Positions 30,647-40,080 are shown, counted from the first letter of the stretch. The stretch is 64,000 nucleotides of DNA from JAKFEE01 sp036675815 (GCA_036675815.1 JAKFEE010000019.1:1-64000); one strand, 5' to 3'. Numbers and translations are program-made. The notes: a model not told the origin generated them from the sequence alone.

Positions 30647-32308
30647 ATGCCCCGCCACGGCCGCCTGTTGGCGATCCTTGCGCTTGTCGTGCTGGCCCTG
30701 ACGCCGGTGCTCCCGGCGCATGCCACAAAAGACCAACTGGTCATCGGCCTGACCCAGTTCCCGTCCAGCTTCAATCCGCACATCGATTCGATGCTGGCCA
30801 AGAGCTACGTTCTCGGCATGACGCGGCGGCCGATCACCGCCTACGACGCCCAATGGCAGCTGATCTGCATGCTGTGCGTCGAGCTGCCGACGCTGGAAAA
30901 CGGCCTGGCCAAGGTCGAGGACCTGCCCGACGGCAATAAGGGGGTAGCCCTGACCTACACCCTCCATCCCAAGGCGGCGTGGGGCGACGGCACGCCGGTA
31001 TCCTCGGCCGATGTCGCCTTCACCCTGGAGGCCGGCAAGCATCCGCAGAGCGGCTTCGGCAACATCGAGTTGTTCAAGCGGGTCACCAAGGTCGACATCA
31101 AGGACGAGAAGACCTTCACCATCCATCTCGACAAGCTGACCTTCGACTACAATGCCATAGCGCTCGAGGTGCTGCCCGCGCACATCGAGAAGCCGCGCTT
31201 CGCCGAGCCGCTCGACTACAAGAACAAGACGGCCTTCGACACCGACCCCACCAATCCCGGCCTGTATTTCGGCCCCTATCGCATCACCGAGATCTCGCGC
31301 GGCGCCTACATCGTGCTCGAGCCCAACCCGACCTGGTACGGCGAGAAACCCCATTTTCGCCGCATCATCATCAAGACCATCGAGAACACCGCCGCCCTCG
31401 AGGCCAATCTGCTCTCGGGCTCCATCGACTATATTGCCGGGGAACTGGGGCTCAGCCTCGATCAGGCAATTGCCTTCGAAAAGCGCCACAAGGGCGCCTT
31501 CGACGTGGTCTACAAGCCGGGGCTGGTCTACGAGCACATCGACGTCAACCTGTCCAATCCCGTATTGGCCGACCGGCGCGTGCGCCAGGCGCTGCTCTAT
31601 GGGCTCGATCGCGGTGCCATGTCGAAGCAGTTGTTCGACGGCCGCCAACCGGTCGCACACACCAACGTCAATCCCCTCGATTGGATCTTTTACGAAGGCG
31701 TCAAGACCTATCCCTATGACCCGACCAAGGCCGGCGCCTTGCTCGATTCCGCCGGCTGGGCGCTCTCCGGCGGCCAACGCCGCAACGCCAAGGGCGAGCC
31801 GCTGGTGGTCGAACTGATGACCACCGCCGGCAATCGCAGCCGCGAGCTGGTGCAGCAGGTCATCCAGAGCCAGTGGCGCAAGCTCGGCATCGAGACGCGG
31901 GTGCGCAACGAGCCGGCACGGGTGTTCTTCGGCGAAACGGTGACCAAGCGCCGCTTCCCCAGCCTGGCCATGTTCGCCTGGTCCAGCGCCCCCGAAAGCG
32001 TGCCGCGCACCACTTTGCATTCGGAAGCCATTCCCAGCGAAGACAACAATTTCGCCGGCCAGAACTATACCGGCTACAGCAACCCGCGCATGGATCAGTT
32101 GATCGATGCCATCGAGCTCGAACTCGACAAACCCGAGCGCGCGGCGCTGTGGCACGAGCTCCAACAGCTCTATGCCGAAGACCTGCCGGCGCTGCCGCTG
32201 TACTTCCGCGCCGACCCGTACATCCTGCCGAAATGGCTGAAGGGCGTGGTGCCGACCGGCCATCAGTATACCAGTTCGTTGTGGGTGGAGCAGTGGCGGG
32301 CGGAGTGA
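30647..32308 (+). CDS. Periplasmic peptide/solute-binding protein of an ABC importer (family 5)
   Basis: A 553-residue extracellular solute-binding protein of the DppA/OppA family. A signal peptide ends at LPAHA (residue 26), and the family hallmark KAAWGDGTPVSSADVAFT follows. I chose the ATG at 30647 with GGAG upstream and immediately before the signal peptide; 30620 adds nine residues. It begins a three-gene importer set (binding protein, two permeases) that has no ATPase gene beside it. The ligand could be a peptide, opine or other small molecule. Confidence 0.92.
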   Translation: MPRHGRLLAILALVVLALTPVLPAHATKDQLVIGLTQFPSSFNPHIDSMLAKSYVLGMTRRPITAYDAQWQLICMLCVELPTLENGLAKVEDLPDGNKGVALTYTLHPKAAWGDGTPVSSADVAFTLEAGKHPQSGFGNIELFKRVTKVDIKDEKTFTIHLDKLTFDYNAIALEVLPAHIEKPRFAEPLDYKNKTAFDTDPTNPGLYFGPYRITEISRGAYIVLEPNPTWYGEKPHFRRIIIKTIENTAALEANLLSGSIDYIAGELGLSLDQAIAFEKRHKGAFDVVYKPGLVYEHIDVNLSNPVLADRRVRQALLYGLDRGAMSKQLFDGRQPVAHTNVNPLDWIFYEGVKTYPYDPTKAGALLDSAGWALSGGQRRNAKGEPLVVELMTTAGNRSRELVQQVIQSQWRKLGIETRVRNEPARVFFGETVTKRRFPSLAMFAWSSAPESVPRTTLHSEAIPSEDNNFAGQNYTGYSNPRMDQLIDAIELELDKPERAALWHELQQLYAEDLPALPLYFRADPYILPKWLKGVVPTGHQYTSSLWVEQWRAE

Positions 32309-32312
32309 AGCC

Positions 32313-33266
32313 GTGATCCGGCATCTGCTGTACCGGCTGGCGCAGGCGGCGCTGGTGCTGCTGGTCATGTCGTTTCTGGTCTACATGCTGATCGGGCTGA
32401 TGCCGGGCGACCCCATCGACGTGATGATCGCCACCCTGCCCGACCTGTCGCCGGCCGACGCCGAGCGGTTGCGCGCCATCTACGGCCTCGACCGGCCGCT
32501 GCCGGAGCGCTACCTGAACTGGCTGCTGGCGGCGGTGCAGGGCGATCTCGGCTACTCGCGCCTGTTCGCCCGCCCCGTCCTCGACGTGCTGTGGCCGCGC
32601 CTGGGCAACACCCTGATCCTCATGAGCCTGAGCCTGGGCCTGGCGCTGCTCGTCGCCCTGCCCATCGGCATCGCCGCGGCCTTGCGCCCCGGTGGCTGGT
32701 TCGATGGCGCGGTCAATCTGATGGCCTTCGCCGGCATCTCCATGCCCACCTTCTGGCTGGGCCTGATGCTGATCGTCCTGTTCGCCGTGCAACTGGGCTG
32801 GTTGCCGGCGGGCGGTGTCGAGACGGTGGGCGGCGGCGGCCTCGGCGACCGCGTGCGCCATGTCCTGCTGCCGGTGGCGACGCTGGCCCTGGCCAGCAGC
32901 GGCCAGTATCTGCGCTATGTCCGTGCCTCGATGCTGCAGACCCTGCGCCAGGACTACGTGCGCACCGCGCGGGCCAAGGGCGCCGGCTGGGTTCGCGTCG
33001 TCGTGCATCACGCCCTACGCAATGCCCTGGTGCCGGTGGTGACCATCCTCGCCCTCGACCTGGGGGCGCTGTTCTCGGGCGCCCTGATCACCGAGACGGT
33101 GTTCGCCTATCCCGGCATGGGCAAGCTGATCTACGAATCGGTGATGGGCAACGACTTCAATCTGGCCTTGGTCGGCTTGCTGCTGGCCACGCTGCTGACG
33201 CTGCTCGGCAACATCCTCGCCGATGTCGCCTACGCGGTGCTGGATCCGAGGATCAGCTATCGATGA
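32313..33266 (+). CDS. ABC importer permease, DppB type
   Basis: An inner-membrane permease of 317 residues with about six helices. The N-terminus MIRHLLYRLAQAALVLLVMS and LMPGDP are typical of DppB/OppB, and the EAA loop reads VRTARAKGAGWVRVVVHHALRNAL in position for ATPase contact. The start is GTG at 32313. The gene follows the binding protein by 4 nt. Its stop codon lies in the sequence CGATGAC, which reappears at the start of the next permease across an inserted repeat. Confidence 0.93.
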   Translation: MIRHLLYRLAQAALVLLVMSFLVYMLIGLMPGDPIDVMIATLPDLSPADAERLRAIYGLDRPLPERYLNWLLAAVQGDLGYSRLFARPVLDVLWPRLGNTLILMSLSLGLALLVALPIGIAAALRPGGWFDGAVNLMAFAGISMPTFWLGLMLIVLFAVQLGWLPAGGVETVGGGGLGDRVRHVLLPVATLALASSGQYLRYVRASMLQTLRQDYVRTARAKGAGWVRVVVHHALRNALVPVVTILALDLGALFSGALITETVFAYPGMGKLIYESVMGNDFNLALVGLLLATLLTLLGNILADVAYAVLDPRISYR

Positions 33267-33277
33267 CGCCACCTTTT

Positions 33278-33445
33278 GTCATTCCCGCGAAAGAGTTTGT
33301 GAAGGAATCCCCTTCTCCGTCACCCCCGCGGAAGCGGGGGTCCATTCCGCCGGCGCTTCCGCATCGAAATCGTGGTGGGATGCCGGCCAGAGCACCGCAG
33401 GTCGTGCAGGCGTTGGAATGGATTCCTGCTTTCGCGGGAATGACG
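33278..33445. repeat. Interspersed repeat of the CATTCCCGCG type, copy 2, between two permease genes
   Basis: Opens TCATTCCCGCGAAAG and closes CTTTCGCGGGAATGAC, with inner CACCCCCGCGGAAGCGGGGG. It is related to the unit at 14579-14731. It separates two permease genes of one operon, whose flanking CGATGAC heptamers (33261-33267 and 33464-33470) could be a remnant of an original ATGA overlap or a target duplication. Confidence 0.75.
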
Positions 33446-33465
33446 GACACAGGGGGAATTGGCCG

Positions 33466-34368
33466 ATGACCCCCGAACGTGCCGCCCTCACCCGCTTCGC
33501 CCGCCATCGGCTGGCGGTGCTCAGCCTCCTGCTTCTGCTGGCCATCGGCGGCCTGGCCCTGGCGGCGCCGCTGATCGAACGGGCGCTGGACCTCGACCCC
33601 GAAGCCGTCGACCTGCTGGCGCGGATGGCGCCGCCCTCGTCCGAGCATCCGCTGGGCACCGACGAGCTCGGCCGCGACGTGCTGGCGCGGTTGCTGCGCG
33701 GCGGCCAGGTATCGCTGACGGTAGCGCTGATCACCGCCGCCGTGGCCACGGTGATCGGCAGCGCCATCGGCCTCGTCGCCGGCTATCGCGGCGGCCTGCT
33801 CGACGCGGCGCTGATGCGCCTGACCGACGGCGTCATCGCCCTGCCGCTGCTGCCCTTGCTGGTGGTGCTGGCCGCCGTCGACCCCGCCAAGCTGGGCCTG
33901 CCGCCCGAGGCCCTGCAGGGGCCGGGGGCGGCCCTGGCGCGCATCGTCGTCATCATCGGCGTGGTCGGCTGGACGACGGTGGCGCGGCTGGTGCGCGCCG
34001 CCACCCTGAGCGTGCGCGAAGAGCTTTACGTCAAGGCGGCGCAGGCGGTGGGCGCCGGCCCCGGGCGCATCATGCTGCGCCACATCCTGCCCAACGTCGC
34101 CACCCCCATCATCGTCGCCACCACCTTGAGCATCGGCAACATCATCCTGCTGGAAAGCGCCCTGTCATTCCTCGGCCTGGGCATTCAGCCGCCGCTGGCC
34201 AGTTGGGGCAACATGCTGACCGGGGCGCTGGAACTGATCTGGTCGGCGCCGGCCCTGGCGGTGTGGCCGGGCGCCATGATCTTCGTCACGGTGCTGGCCT
34301 TCAACTTCCTCGGCGACGGCCTGCAGGAGGCGCTGGATCCGCGGGCCGGCAGCGGCGGTCGCTTCTAG
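33466..34368 (+). CDS. ABC importer permease, DppC type
   Basis: The second permease, 300 residues, with the DppC signature HPLGTDELGRDVLARLLRGG and the EAA loop VKAAQAVGAGPGRIMLRHILPN. Start at 33466 with AGGGGGA upstream, part of which comes from the end of the inserted repeat. Helices and the C-terminal NFLGDGLQEALDPR agree with the family. No ATP-binding genes follow; the next gene is convergent, so the importer must borrow ATPases encoded elsewhere. Confidence 0.93.
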   Translation: MTPERAALTRFARHRLAVLSLLLLLAIGGLALAAPLIERALDLDPEAVDLLARMAPPSSEHPLGTDELGRDVLARLLRGGQVSLTVALITAAVATVIGSAIGLVAGYRGGLLDAALMRLTDGVIALPLLPLLVVLAAVDPAKLGLPPEALQGPGAALARIVVIIGVVGWTTVARLVRAATLSVREELYVKAAQAVGAGPGRIMLRHILPNVATPIIVATTLSIGNIILLESALSFLGLGIQPPLASWGNMLTGALELIWSAPALAVWPGAMIFVTVLAFNFLGDGLQEALDPRAGSGGRF

Positions 34369-34371
34369 GCT

Positions 34372-35268
34372 TCAGCCGCGGGTGGCGAGCGCGACCCCCG
34401 CCACCGTGGCCGCCATGCCGGCGATCGCCATGCCACTCAGCGTCTCGTCGAACAGCAGGAACGACATCAGCGCCGTGGTCGGCGGCACCAGATAGAACAG
34501 GCTGGCCACCTTGGCGGCGCTGCCGGCGCGGATCAGCCGATACAGCAGCGTGATGGCGCCGACCGACAGCACCACCACCAGCCAGGACATGGCAAAGACG
34601 AATTCGCCGGTCCAGGTGATGTCCATGGTCTCGAAGGCCATGGCGAAAGGCAGCATGACCAGCAGTGCGGCCACGTATTGGATCACCGCCCCCGACCGCA
34701 GGTCCATGTTGCCGCAGCGCCGCTTCTGGTAAAGGGTGCCGGCGGTGATGGCCACGACCGCGCCGAAGGCGAAGGGCAGACCGGCCTGCCCGGCACTGAC
34801 GTCGACCTTGTCCCAGACGACCAGCGCGACGCCGCCCAGGCCCATGACCAGTCCCAGCCATTGCCGCCGCGCCACCGTCTCGCCGAGGAACACCGCCGCC
34901 GCCGCCGCCGTCAGCAGCGGCTGCAGCCCGGTCACCAGCGCGGTGACGCCGGCGGGCAGGCCTTTGGCGATGGCGACGAAGACCCCGCTCAGATAGCCGC
35001 CGTGCACCAGCATGCCGGCGATGGCGATATGCAGGATTTCCCGGCGGCTTTCCGGCCACCGGGCCCTGGCCAACAGCGCCACCGCCAGCAGCAAGCCCGC
35101 CACGAGGGTGAAGCGCAGCGCCAGGAAGGTGAGCGGCGGAGCATAGGGCAGGCCGAATTTGGCGCCGATGAACCCGGTGCTCCACAGTATGACGAAGAGC
35201 CCCGGGGCGACGGCGGTGATGGCATCGCCGCGGGCGGGCACGGCGACGCCGGCGGTGGGCTGGGTCAT
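34372..35268 (-). CDS. EamA/DMT family transporter
   Basis: A 298-residue inner-membrane protein with about ten hydrophobic helices in two EamA repeats (LWSTGFIGAKFGLPYAPPL near the N-terminus; SLFYLVPPTTALMSFLLFDE in the second half). Such proteins export amino acids or related metabolites; the substrate here is unknown. It is convergent with the permease gene, separated by 3 nt, and lies 4 nt after the stress-protein gene on its own strand. Confidence 0.9.
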   Translation of the reverse strand: MTQPTAGVAVPARGDAITAVAPGLFVILWSTGFIGAKFGLPYAPPLTFLALRFTLVAGLLLAVALLARARWPESRREILHIAIAGMLVHGGYLSGVFVAIAKGLPAGVTALVTGLQPLLTAAAAAVFLGETVARRQWLGLVMGLGGVALVVWDKVDVSAGQAGLPFAFGAVVAITAGTLYQKRRCGNMDLRSGAVIQYVAALLVMLPFAMAFETMDITWTGEFVFAMSWLVVVLSVGAITLLYRLIRAGSAAKVASLFYLVPPTTALMSFLLFDETLSGMAIAGMAATVAGVALATRG

Positions 35269-35272
35269 GCGA

Positions 35273-36094
35273 TCAGTGCGACATCAGGACGGGCACGGCG
35301 GTGTGGTCGAGCACGTAACGTGTCGCGCCACCCAGCACCACCTCGCGCACCCGGGAGCGGCCGTAGGCCCCCATCACCAGCAGGTCGGCGCGATCGTCGG
35401 CGACGCACGCCATCAGCTCCACGCCCACATCGTCGCCCGAGCGCGTCTGCGCCTCGGCCTTGATGCCATGACGGGCCAGGTGCAGGCAAATGTCGGCGCC
35501 GGGGACGTCGCCGTGTCCCGTACGCCCACCGACGGGATTGACGGCGACCACCGTCACTTTCTTCGCCCGCTGCAGCAGCGGCACCGCGTCATTGACGGCG
35601 CGGGTAGCCTCGCGGCTGCCGTTCCACGCCACCACGACGGTTTCGAACGGGGCGGTGAAGGTGCCCGCGTGCGGAATGACGATGACCGGGCGGCCGGTAT
35701 CGAACACCAGATGATCGGCGAGCGGCAGATCTTCGTCGCTATCCGGGTCCTGCTGCCCGACGACGGTCAAGTCGGCATAGCGGGCATGGAGGGCGACGAC
35801 CTCGAACGGGTCGGCTTGGTCGGTGCGCCAGCCATGATTGATGCCGGCGCCCGCCACCTTGCGCTCGAATAGGGCTTCGGCCTGGGCCGCCGCCTCGTCG
35901 GCATAGCGCTGTTGCAAGGCAATGAGTTCGGGGCCGAACTGGGCGCGGACGAATTGCGGCATACGCGGGAAGGTACGCACGAACAGTCCGGTCAGATGGG
36001 CTTGGTACTGGGCGGCCACGGCCGCCGCCGCCTCGATGCGGCGCTCACAGGACGGCAGGTTGTCGACATGAACAAGGATGTCTCTCAAGGCCAT
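35273..36094 (-). CDS. Universal stress protein family, tandem-domain
   Basis: A 273-residue protein of two UspA-like halves. The first starts MALRDILVHVDNLPSCERRIEAA; the second keeps the nucleotide-binding pattern in LLVMGAYGRSRVREVVLGGATRYVLDHTAVPVLMSH (G-x2-G-x9-G-x-T type), so ATP binding is likely. Probable role in stress tolerance. It is divergent from the small protein at 36279. Confidence 0.92.
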   Translation of the reverse strand: MALRDILVHVDNLPSCERRIEAAAAVAAQYQAHLTGLFVRTFPRMPQFVRAQFGPELIALQQRYADEAAAQAEALFERKVAGAGINHGWRTDQADPFEVVALHARYADLTVVGQQDPDSDEDLPLADHLVFDTGRPVIVIPHAGTFTAPFETVVVAWNGSREATRAVNDAVPLLQRAKKVTVVAVNPVGGRTGHGDVPGADICLHLARHGIKAEAQTRSGDDVGVELMACVADDRADLLVMGAYGRSRVREVVLGGATRYVLDHTAVPVLMSH

Positions 36095-36163
36095 GGCCGT
36101 CTCTCCTGGTGCGCAGACAGGGCGCCGAAGTCTCTGGGGCGGTGATGATAGCCCAGGCGCAAG

Positions 36164-36182
36164 ATGTTGGCACTACCAACGT
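36164..36182. promoter_or_regulatory. Inverted-repeat operator candidate between divergent genes
   Basis: A dyad ATGTTGG-CACTA-CCAACGT (six of seven arm positions pair) lies in the 184-bp gap between the universal stress protein and the gene at 36279. It has the size and symmetry of a dimeric regulator site. No regulator can be assigned. Confidence 0.3.
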
Positions 36183-36278
36183 TTCAGTAGGGCCCATCCC
36201 AACTGGCGGGCGATCGCCTTGCTCATCCCGCAGCCTGAGGTTACGCTGCCATGGATGCAGGAGGGGCATGGAGGGGGC

Positions 36279-36584
36279 ATGGCAGGCAAGGTGCGTTCGG
36301 TGATCATCAAGGATATCGAGGATCACGTCGCCAAGAACGGCGGCGGCTTCGGCGAATGGTACGTGGGCGTCACCGCCAACCCCAAGCACAGCCTGTTCAC
36401 GCAGCACCGCCTGCGCAACTCGGGCGACGCCTGGATCTCGCGGCGGGCGGTGGACGATCTGCAGGCCGCCGAGGTCGAGGACTATTTCAAGTCGGTGCGC
36501 CGGACAAAAGGGGGTGGGGGGCGTACCAGCCTGGACGACGTCTACGTCTACGCCTATCGCATGAAGGCGCATACCCGGCCCTAG
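36279..36584 (+). CDS. Small protein of unknown function
   Basis: A 101-residue protein starting MAGKVRSVIIKDIEDHVAKN, with GGAGGGGG directly upstream of the ATG. The segment EWYVGVTANPKHSLFTQH weakly recalls GIY-YIG-type domains (WYVGxTxxPxxRLxxH), and the tail TSLDDVYVYAYRMKAHTRP looks well conserved in character. I cannot assign a function. It is followed by an aminotransferase gene after 79 nt. Confidence 0.65.
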   Translation: MAGKVRSVIIKDIEDHVAKNGGGFGEWYVGVTANPKHSLFTQHRLRNSGDAWISRRAVDDLQAAEVEDYFKSVRRTKGGGGRTSLDDVYVYAYRMKAHTRP

Positions 36585-36663
36585 GCACCACTTGCGCACT
36601 TGCCGGGGCACTAGCACTTGAGGGTAAACTCGTCTCCCTCGTAAGGGCAGCATCCGGATCGTC

Positions 36664-38046
36664 ATGCAGCGCGGAAACTCGCCGGCCAGCCGCGACAAGG
36701 CCTACCACCTGCACGGCTACACCAACCTCAAGCGGCATGAAAACCTCGGCCCGCTGGTGATCACGCACGGCAAGGGCGTGCGCGTTTACGACGACAGCGG
36801 CAAGGACTACATCGAGGGCATGGCCGGGCTGTGGTGCACAGCCCTGGGCTGGGGCGAGGAGCGCCTGGCCGAGGCGGCGGCGCGGCAGATGCGCACCCTG
36901 CCCTTCTACCATGGCTTCACCCACAAGAGCCATCCGCCGGTGATCGAGCTGGCCGAGCGGCTGGTGCGCATGGCGCCGGTGCCGATGTCCAAGGCGTTCT
37001 TCGCCAATTCCGGCTCGGAAGCCAACGATACGGCGATCAAGTTGGTCTGGTACTTCAACAACGCCCTGGGGCGCCCCGAGAAGAAGAAGATCATCTCGCG
37101 CATCAAGGGCTATCACGGGGTGACCGTGGCCACCGCCAGCCTCACCGCCCTGCCCAACAATCAGCGCGGTTTCGATCTGCCCATCGCAGGCATCCTGCAC
37201 ACGGACTGCCCGCACCACTACCGTTTCGGCCGGGCCGGCGAGAGCGAGGAAGAGTTCGCCAGCCGCTGCGCCGCCAGCCTCGAAGCCCTGATCCTGGCCG
37301 AGGGGCCGGAGACGGTGGCCGCCTTCATCGCCGAACCGGTGATGGGCGCCGGCGGGGTGATCGTGCCGCCCGCGACCTATTTCGAAAAGATCCAGGCGGT
37401 CCTGGCCAAATACGACGTGCTGCTGATCGCCGACGAGGTGATCTGCGGCTTCGGCCGTACCGGCCACATGTTCGGCAGCGAAACCTACGGGCTGAAGCCG
37501 GACATGATGACCATGGCCAAGGGACTGTCGTCCGGTTATCTGCCGATCTCGGCACTGCTGATCTCGGACCGCGTATACCAGGCCATCGCCGATGAAAGTG
37601 ACCGCATTGGCGTGTTCGGCCACGGCCTCACCTATTCCGGGCACCCGGTCTCGGCGGCGGTGGCATTGGAGACGCTCAACATCTACGCCGACACCGACAT
37701 CGTCGGCCGCGTGCGCGAGGTGGCGCCGGCGTTCCAGCGCGCCCTGAACGGCTTCGCCGAGCACCCATTGGTGGGCGAGGCACGCGGAATTGGGTTGATC
37801 GGCGCGTTGGAACTGGTCAAGGATAAGTCCTCTCGCGCCCCCTTCGACCCGGCGCTGGCCGTCGGCTCGAGGGTTGTGGCGCGGGCGCAGGAGATGGGTG
37901 TGATCCTGCGAGCCATGGGCGATTCCATCGCCTTTTCGCCGCCGCTGATCATCGGCACCGACGAGATTGACGAGATGTTCGGCCGATTCGCCCGCGCCCT
38001 TGATGAAGCTCATGGCTGGTTGGGCGCCGAAGGTTTACTCGGTTGA
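36664..38046 (+). CDS. Class III aminotransferase (omega-amine:pyruvate type)
   Basis: A PLP enzyme of 460 residues. The active-site lysine is K286 in TMAKGLSSGYLPI, preceded by the cofactor aspartate in LIADEVICGFGRTG; FFANSGSEANDTAIK binds the phosphate. The profile fits omega-amino acid/putrescine/taurine-type pyruvate transaminases, but the substrate is not determined. It lies 89 nt before the ALA synthase gene on the same strand. Confidence 0.9.
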   Translation: MQRGNSPASRDKAYHLHGYTNLKRHENLGPLVITHGKGVRVYDDSGKDYIEGMAGLWCTALGWGEERLAEAAARQMRTLPFYHGFTHKSHPPVIELAERLVRMAPVPMSKAFFANSGSEANDTAIKLVWYFNNALGRPEKKKIISRIKGYHGVTVATASLTALPNNQRGFDLPIAGILHTDCPHHYRFGRAGESEEEFASRCAASLEALILAEGPETVAAFIAEPVMGAGGVIVPPATYFEKIQAVLAKYDVLLIADEVICGFGRTGHMFGSETYGLKPDMMTMAKGLSSGYLPISALLISDRVYQAIADESDRIGVFGHGLTYSGHPVSAAVALETLNIYADTDIVGRVREVAPAFQRALNGFAEHPLVGEARGIGLIGALELVKDKSSRAPFDPALAVGSRVVARAQEMGVILRAMGDSIAFSPPLIIGTDEIDEMFGRFARALDEAHGWLGAEGLLG

Positions 38047-38135
38047 CGCGAGGGATGCCCCCCCTCACCCGAAGGCACGGTTCCACCACCGCTACCGGAG
38101 CCTATGGGAGTTGGACGAAGCGGTGGGAGGCCGCC

Positions 38136-39350
38136 ATGGATTACGAACAGTTCTTTGCCCAAAGGATCGCAGATTTGAAGGCCGAGGGCCGCTACCGGAT
38201 CTTCGCCGATCTGGAACGGCAGCGCGGCAGGTTCCCGATGGCCAAGAACTACCGCGACGGCGGCGTCTTCGACGTGACGGTATGGTGTTCGAACGACTAC
38301 CTCGGCATGGGTGAGAACGCCGAGGTCCTGGCCGCCATGCATTCCGCACTCGACCAATGTGGCGCCGGCGCCGGCGGCACCCGAAACATTTCGGGCACCA
38401 ATCACCACCATGTGCTGCTCGAGCGGGAACTGGCCGACTTCAACGCCAAGGAGGCGGCCCTGCTGTTCACCTCGGGCTATGTCGCCAACCAGACGACGCT
38501 CTCGACCCTGGGCGCGAACATTCCCGGCCTGATCATCTTCTCGGACGAGTTGAACCACAACTCGATGATCGAAGGCATCCGCCACGGTCGCTCGGCCAAG
38601 CATGTGTGGCGGCACAATGATCTGGCGCATCTCGAAGATCTGCTCAAGGCCGCCGATCCCGCCGCGCCGAAGCTGATCGCCTTCGAGTCGGTCTATTCCA
38701 TGGACGGCGACATCGCACCGATCGCGGCGGTCTGCGACCTGGCCGAGAAGTACGGCGCCATGACCTTCCTCGACGAGGTCCACGCCGTCGGTATGTACGG
38801 CCCGGGTGGCTCGGGTGTGGCCGAACGCGACGGCCAACGCCACCGCATCACCTTGATCCAGGGCACCCTGGCCAAGGCCATCGGCGTCGTCGGCGGCTAT
38901 GTCGCCGGGTCGGCGTCGACCATCGACTTCATCCGCTCGTTCGGGCCGGGGTTCATCTTCTCGTCGGCGCTGCCCCCGGCCATCGCCGCCGGCGCGCTGG
39001 CCAGCATCCGCCTCCTGCGCCGGCATCCGGAGATCCGCGACCGCCATCAGGAGCGCGCCGCCACCCTCAAGCGCCGCCTCGGCGAACTCGGCCTGCCGGT
39101 GCTGCCGTCGGCCAGCCACATCGTGCCGGTCATGGTCGGCGATGCCGCCCTGTGCAAGCAGGCTTCGGATCAGTTGCTGCGCCGACACAACATCTACGTA
39201 CAGCCGATCAACTATCCGACGGTGCCGAAGGGGGCCGAACGCCTGCGCATCACGCCGACCCCGCTGCATGACGACGCGATGATGGACCGCCTGGTCGCGG
39301 CGCTGCTCGACGTGTGGTCGCAGTTGGGAATCCGCAAGGAGGCGGCCTGA
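38136..39350 (+). CDS. hemA: 5-aminolevulinate synthase (C4 pathway)
   Basis: Condenses glycine with succinyl-CoA to 5-aminolevulinate, the first step of haem synthesis in alphaproteobacteria. The 404-residue product starts MDYEQFFAQRIADLKAEGRYR, has the ALAS hallmark GAGAGGTRNISGTNHHHVLLE and the PLP lysine K247 in TLAKAIGVVGGYVAG. The ATG at 38136 has GGGAGG upstream. The window also encodes glutamyl-tRNA reductase at 12014, the alternative route to the same product. Confidence 0.97.
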   Translation: MDYEQFFAQRIADLKAEGRYRIFADLERQRGRFPMAKNYRDGGVFDVTVWCSNDYLGMGENAEVLAAMHSALDQCGAGAGGTRNISGTNHHHVLLERELADFNAKEAALLFTSGYVANQTTLSTLGANIPGLIIFSDELNHNSMIEGIRHGRSAKHVWRHNDLAHLEDLLKAADPAAPKLIAFESVYSMDGDIAPIAAVCDLAEKYGAMTFLDEVHAVGMYGPGGSGVAERDGQRHRITLIQGTLAKAIGVVGGYVAGSASTIDFIRSFGPGFIFSSALPPAIAAGALASIRLLRRHPEIRDRHQERAATLKRRLGELGLPVLPSASHIVPVMVGDAALCKQASDQLLRRHNIYVQPINYPTVPKGAERLRITPTPLHDDAMMDRLVAALLDVWSQLGIRKEAA

Positions 39351-39450
39351 ATGGCGCTTCGGGGCGAAACCCGCGGGGATCTTGATCCCCTCCCGCCGAC
39401 ACCCTCCCGCCGATCTTGATTTCCGTGCGCGTTTAACGACATCAGCCGGC

Positions 39451-40080
39451 GTGACCATACACACATCGAGCAGCGGCGGCGCCGCAACCGGGCCGCGGAC
39501 GTCGGAATGCTTGCTGCCCTTGGCGTGTGGCAACCGCGAGCGCCTTGCCGTCTCTGACATCCTGTCCGCCCTCGGCGATCGCGGCTTTGGCCTGCTGCTG
39601 CTGGTATTCACCCTGCCCAACGCCATCCCGTTGCCCGCCCCGCCCGGACTGTCGGCCATCCTGGCCTTGCCGCTGATTCTGGTGGCGACCCAGATGATGT
39701 TGGGGCTCGAGCGGCCGCGGCTGCCTGGCCTGCTCCAACGCCTGACCTTCTCGCGCACCCTGCTGCAGCGTGCCCATCCGCACCTGGTAAGGCTCGAACG
39801 CCGCCTGCGGCCGCGCCACGCCGTCATGGCCTCGGAGCGCATGCTAGGCATACCCTGCCTGGTTCTAGCCATCGTATTGGCGATGCCGATCCCGATGGGG
39901 AACGTGCCGGTGGCGTGGGCGGTGCTGCTGATCGCCATGGGCGTGCTCGAGCGCGATGGCCTGTTCGCCATGGCCGGGCTGGTCGCCGGCGCCGCCGCCG
40001 TCGCCTGGAATGGCGTCCTGATCTTCGCCGGCAGCCAGGCGATCGCCCACGTGACGCGGTTGGTATCCGCCGTGTTCTGA
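39451..40080 (+). CDS. ExoD family membrane protein
   Basis: A protein of about 209 residues with four or more hydrophobic helices and the ExoD pattern ILSALGDRGFGLLLLVFTLPNAIPLP. ExoD was named for exopolysaccharide synthesis and alkali tolerance in rhizobia; its molecular role is unknown. The start is uncertain: GTG at 39451 gives the usual length, TTG at 39382 extends it by 23 residues. Confidence 0.82.
   Translation: MTIHTSSSGGAATGPRTSECLLPLACGNRERLAVSDILSALGDRGFGLLLLVFTLPNAIPLPAPPGLSAILALPLILVATQMMLGLERPRLPGLLQRLTFSRTLLQRAHPHLVRLERRLRPRHAVMASERMLGIPCLVLAIVLAMPIPMGNVPVAWAVLLIAMGVLERDGLFAMAGLVAGAAAVAWNGVLIFAGSQAIAHVTRLVSAVF

Noticed and set aside
33279..33460. Open frames through the interspersed repeats, giving peptides like VTPAEAGVH
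   Set aside because: These arise from the repeat sequence itself and appear on both strands. They are well-known shadow peptides, not genes.
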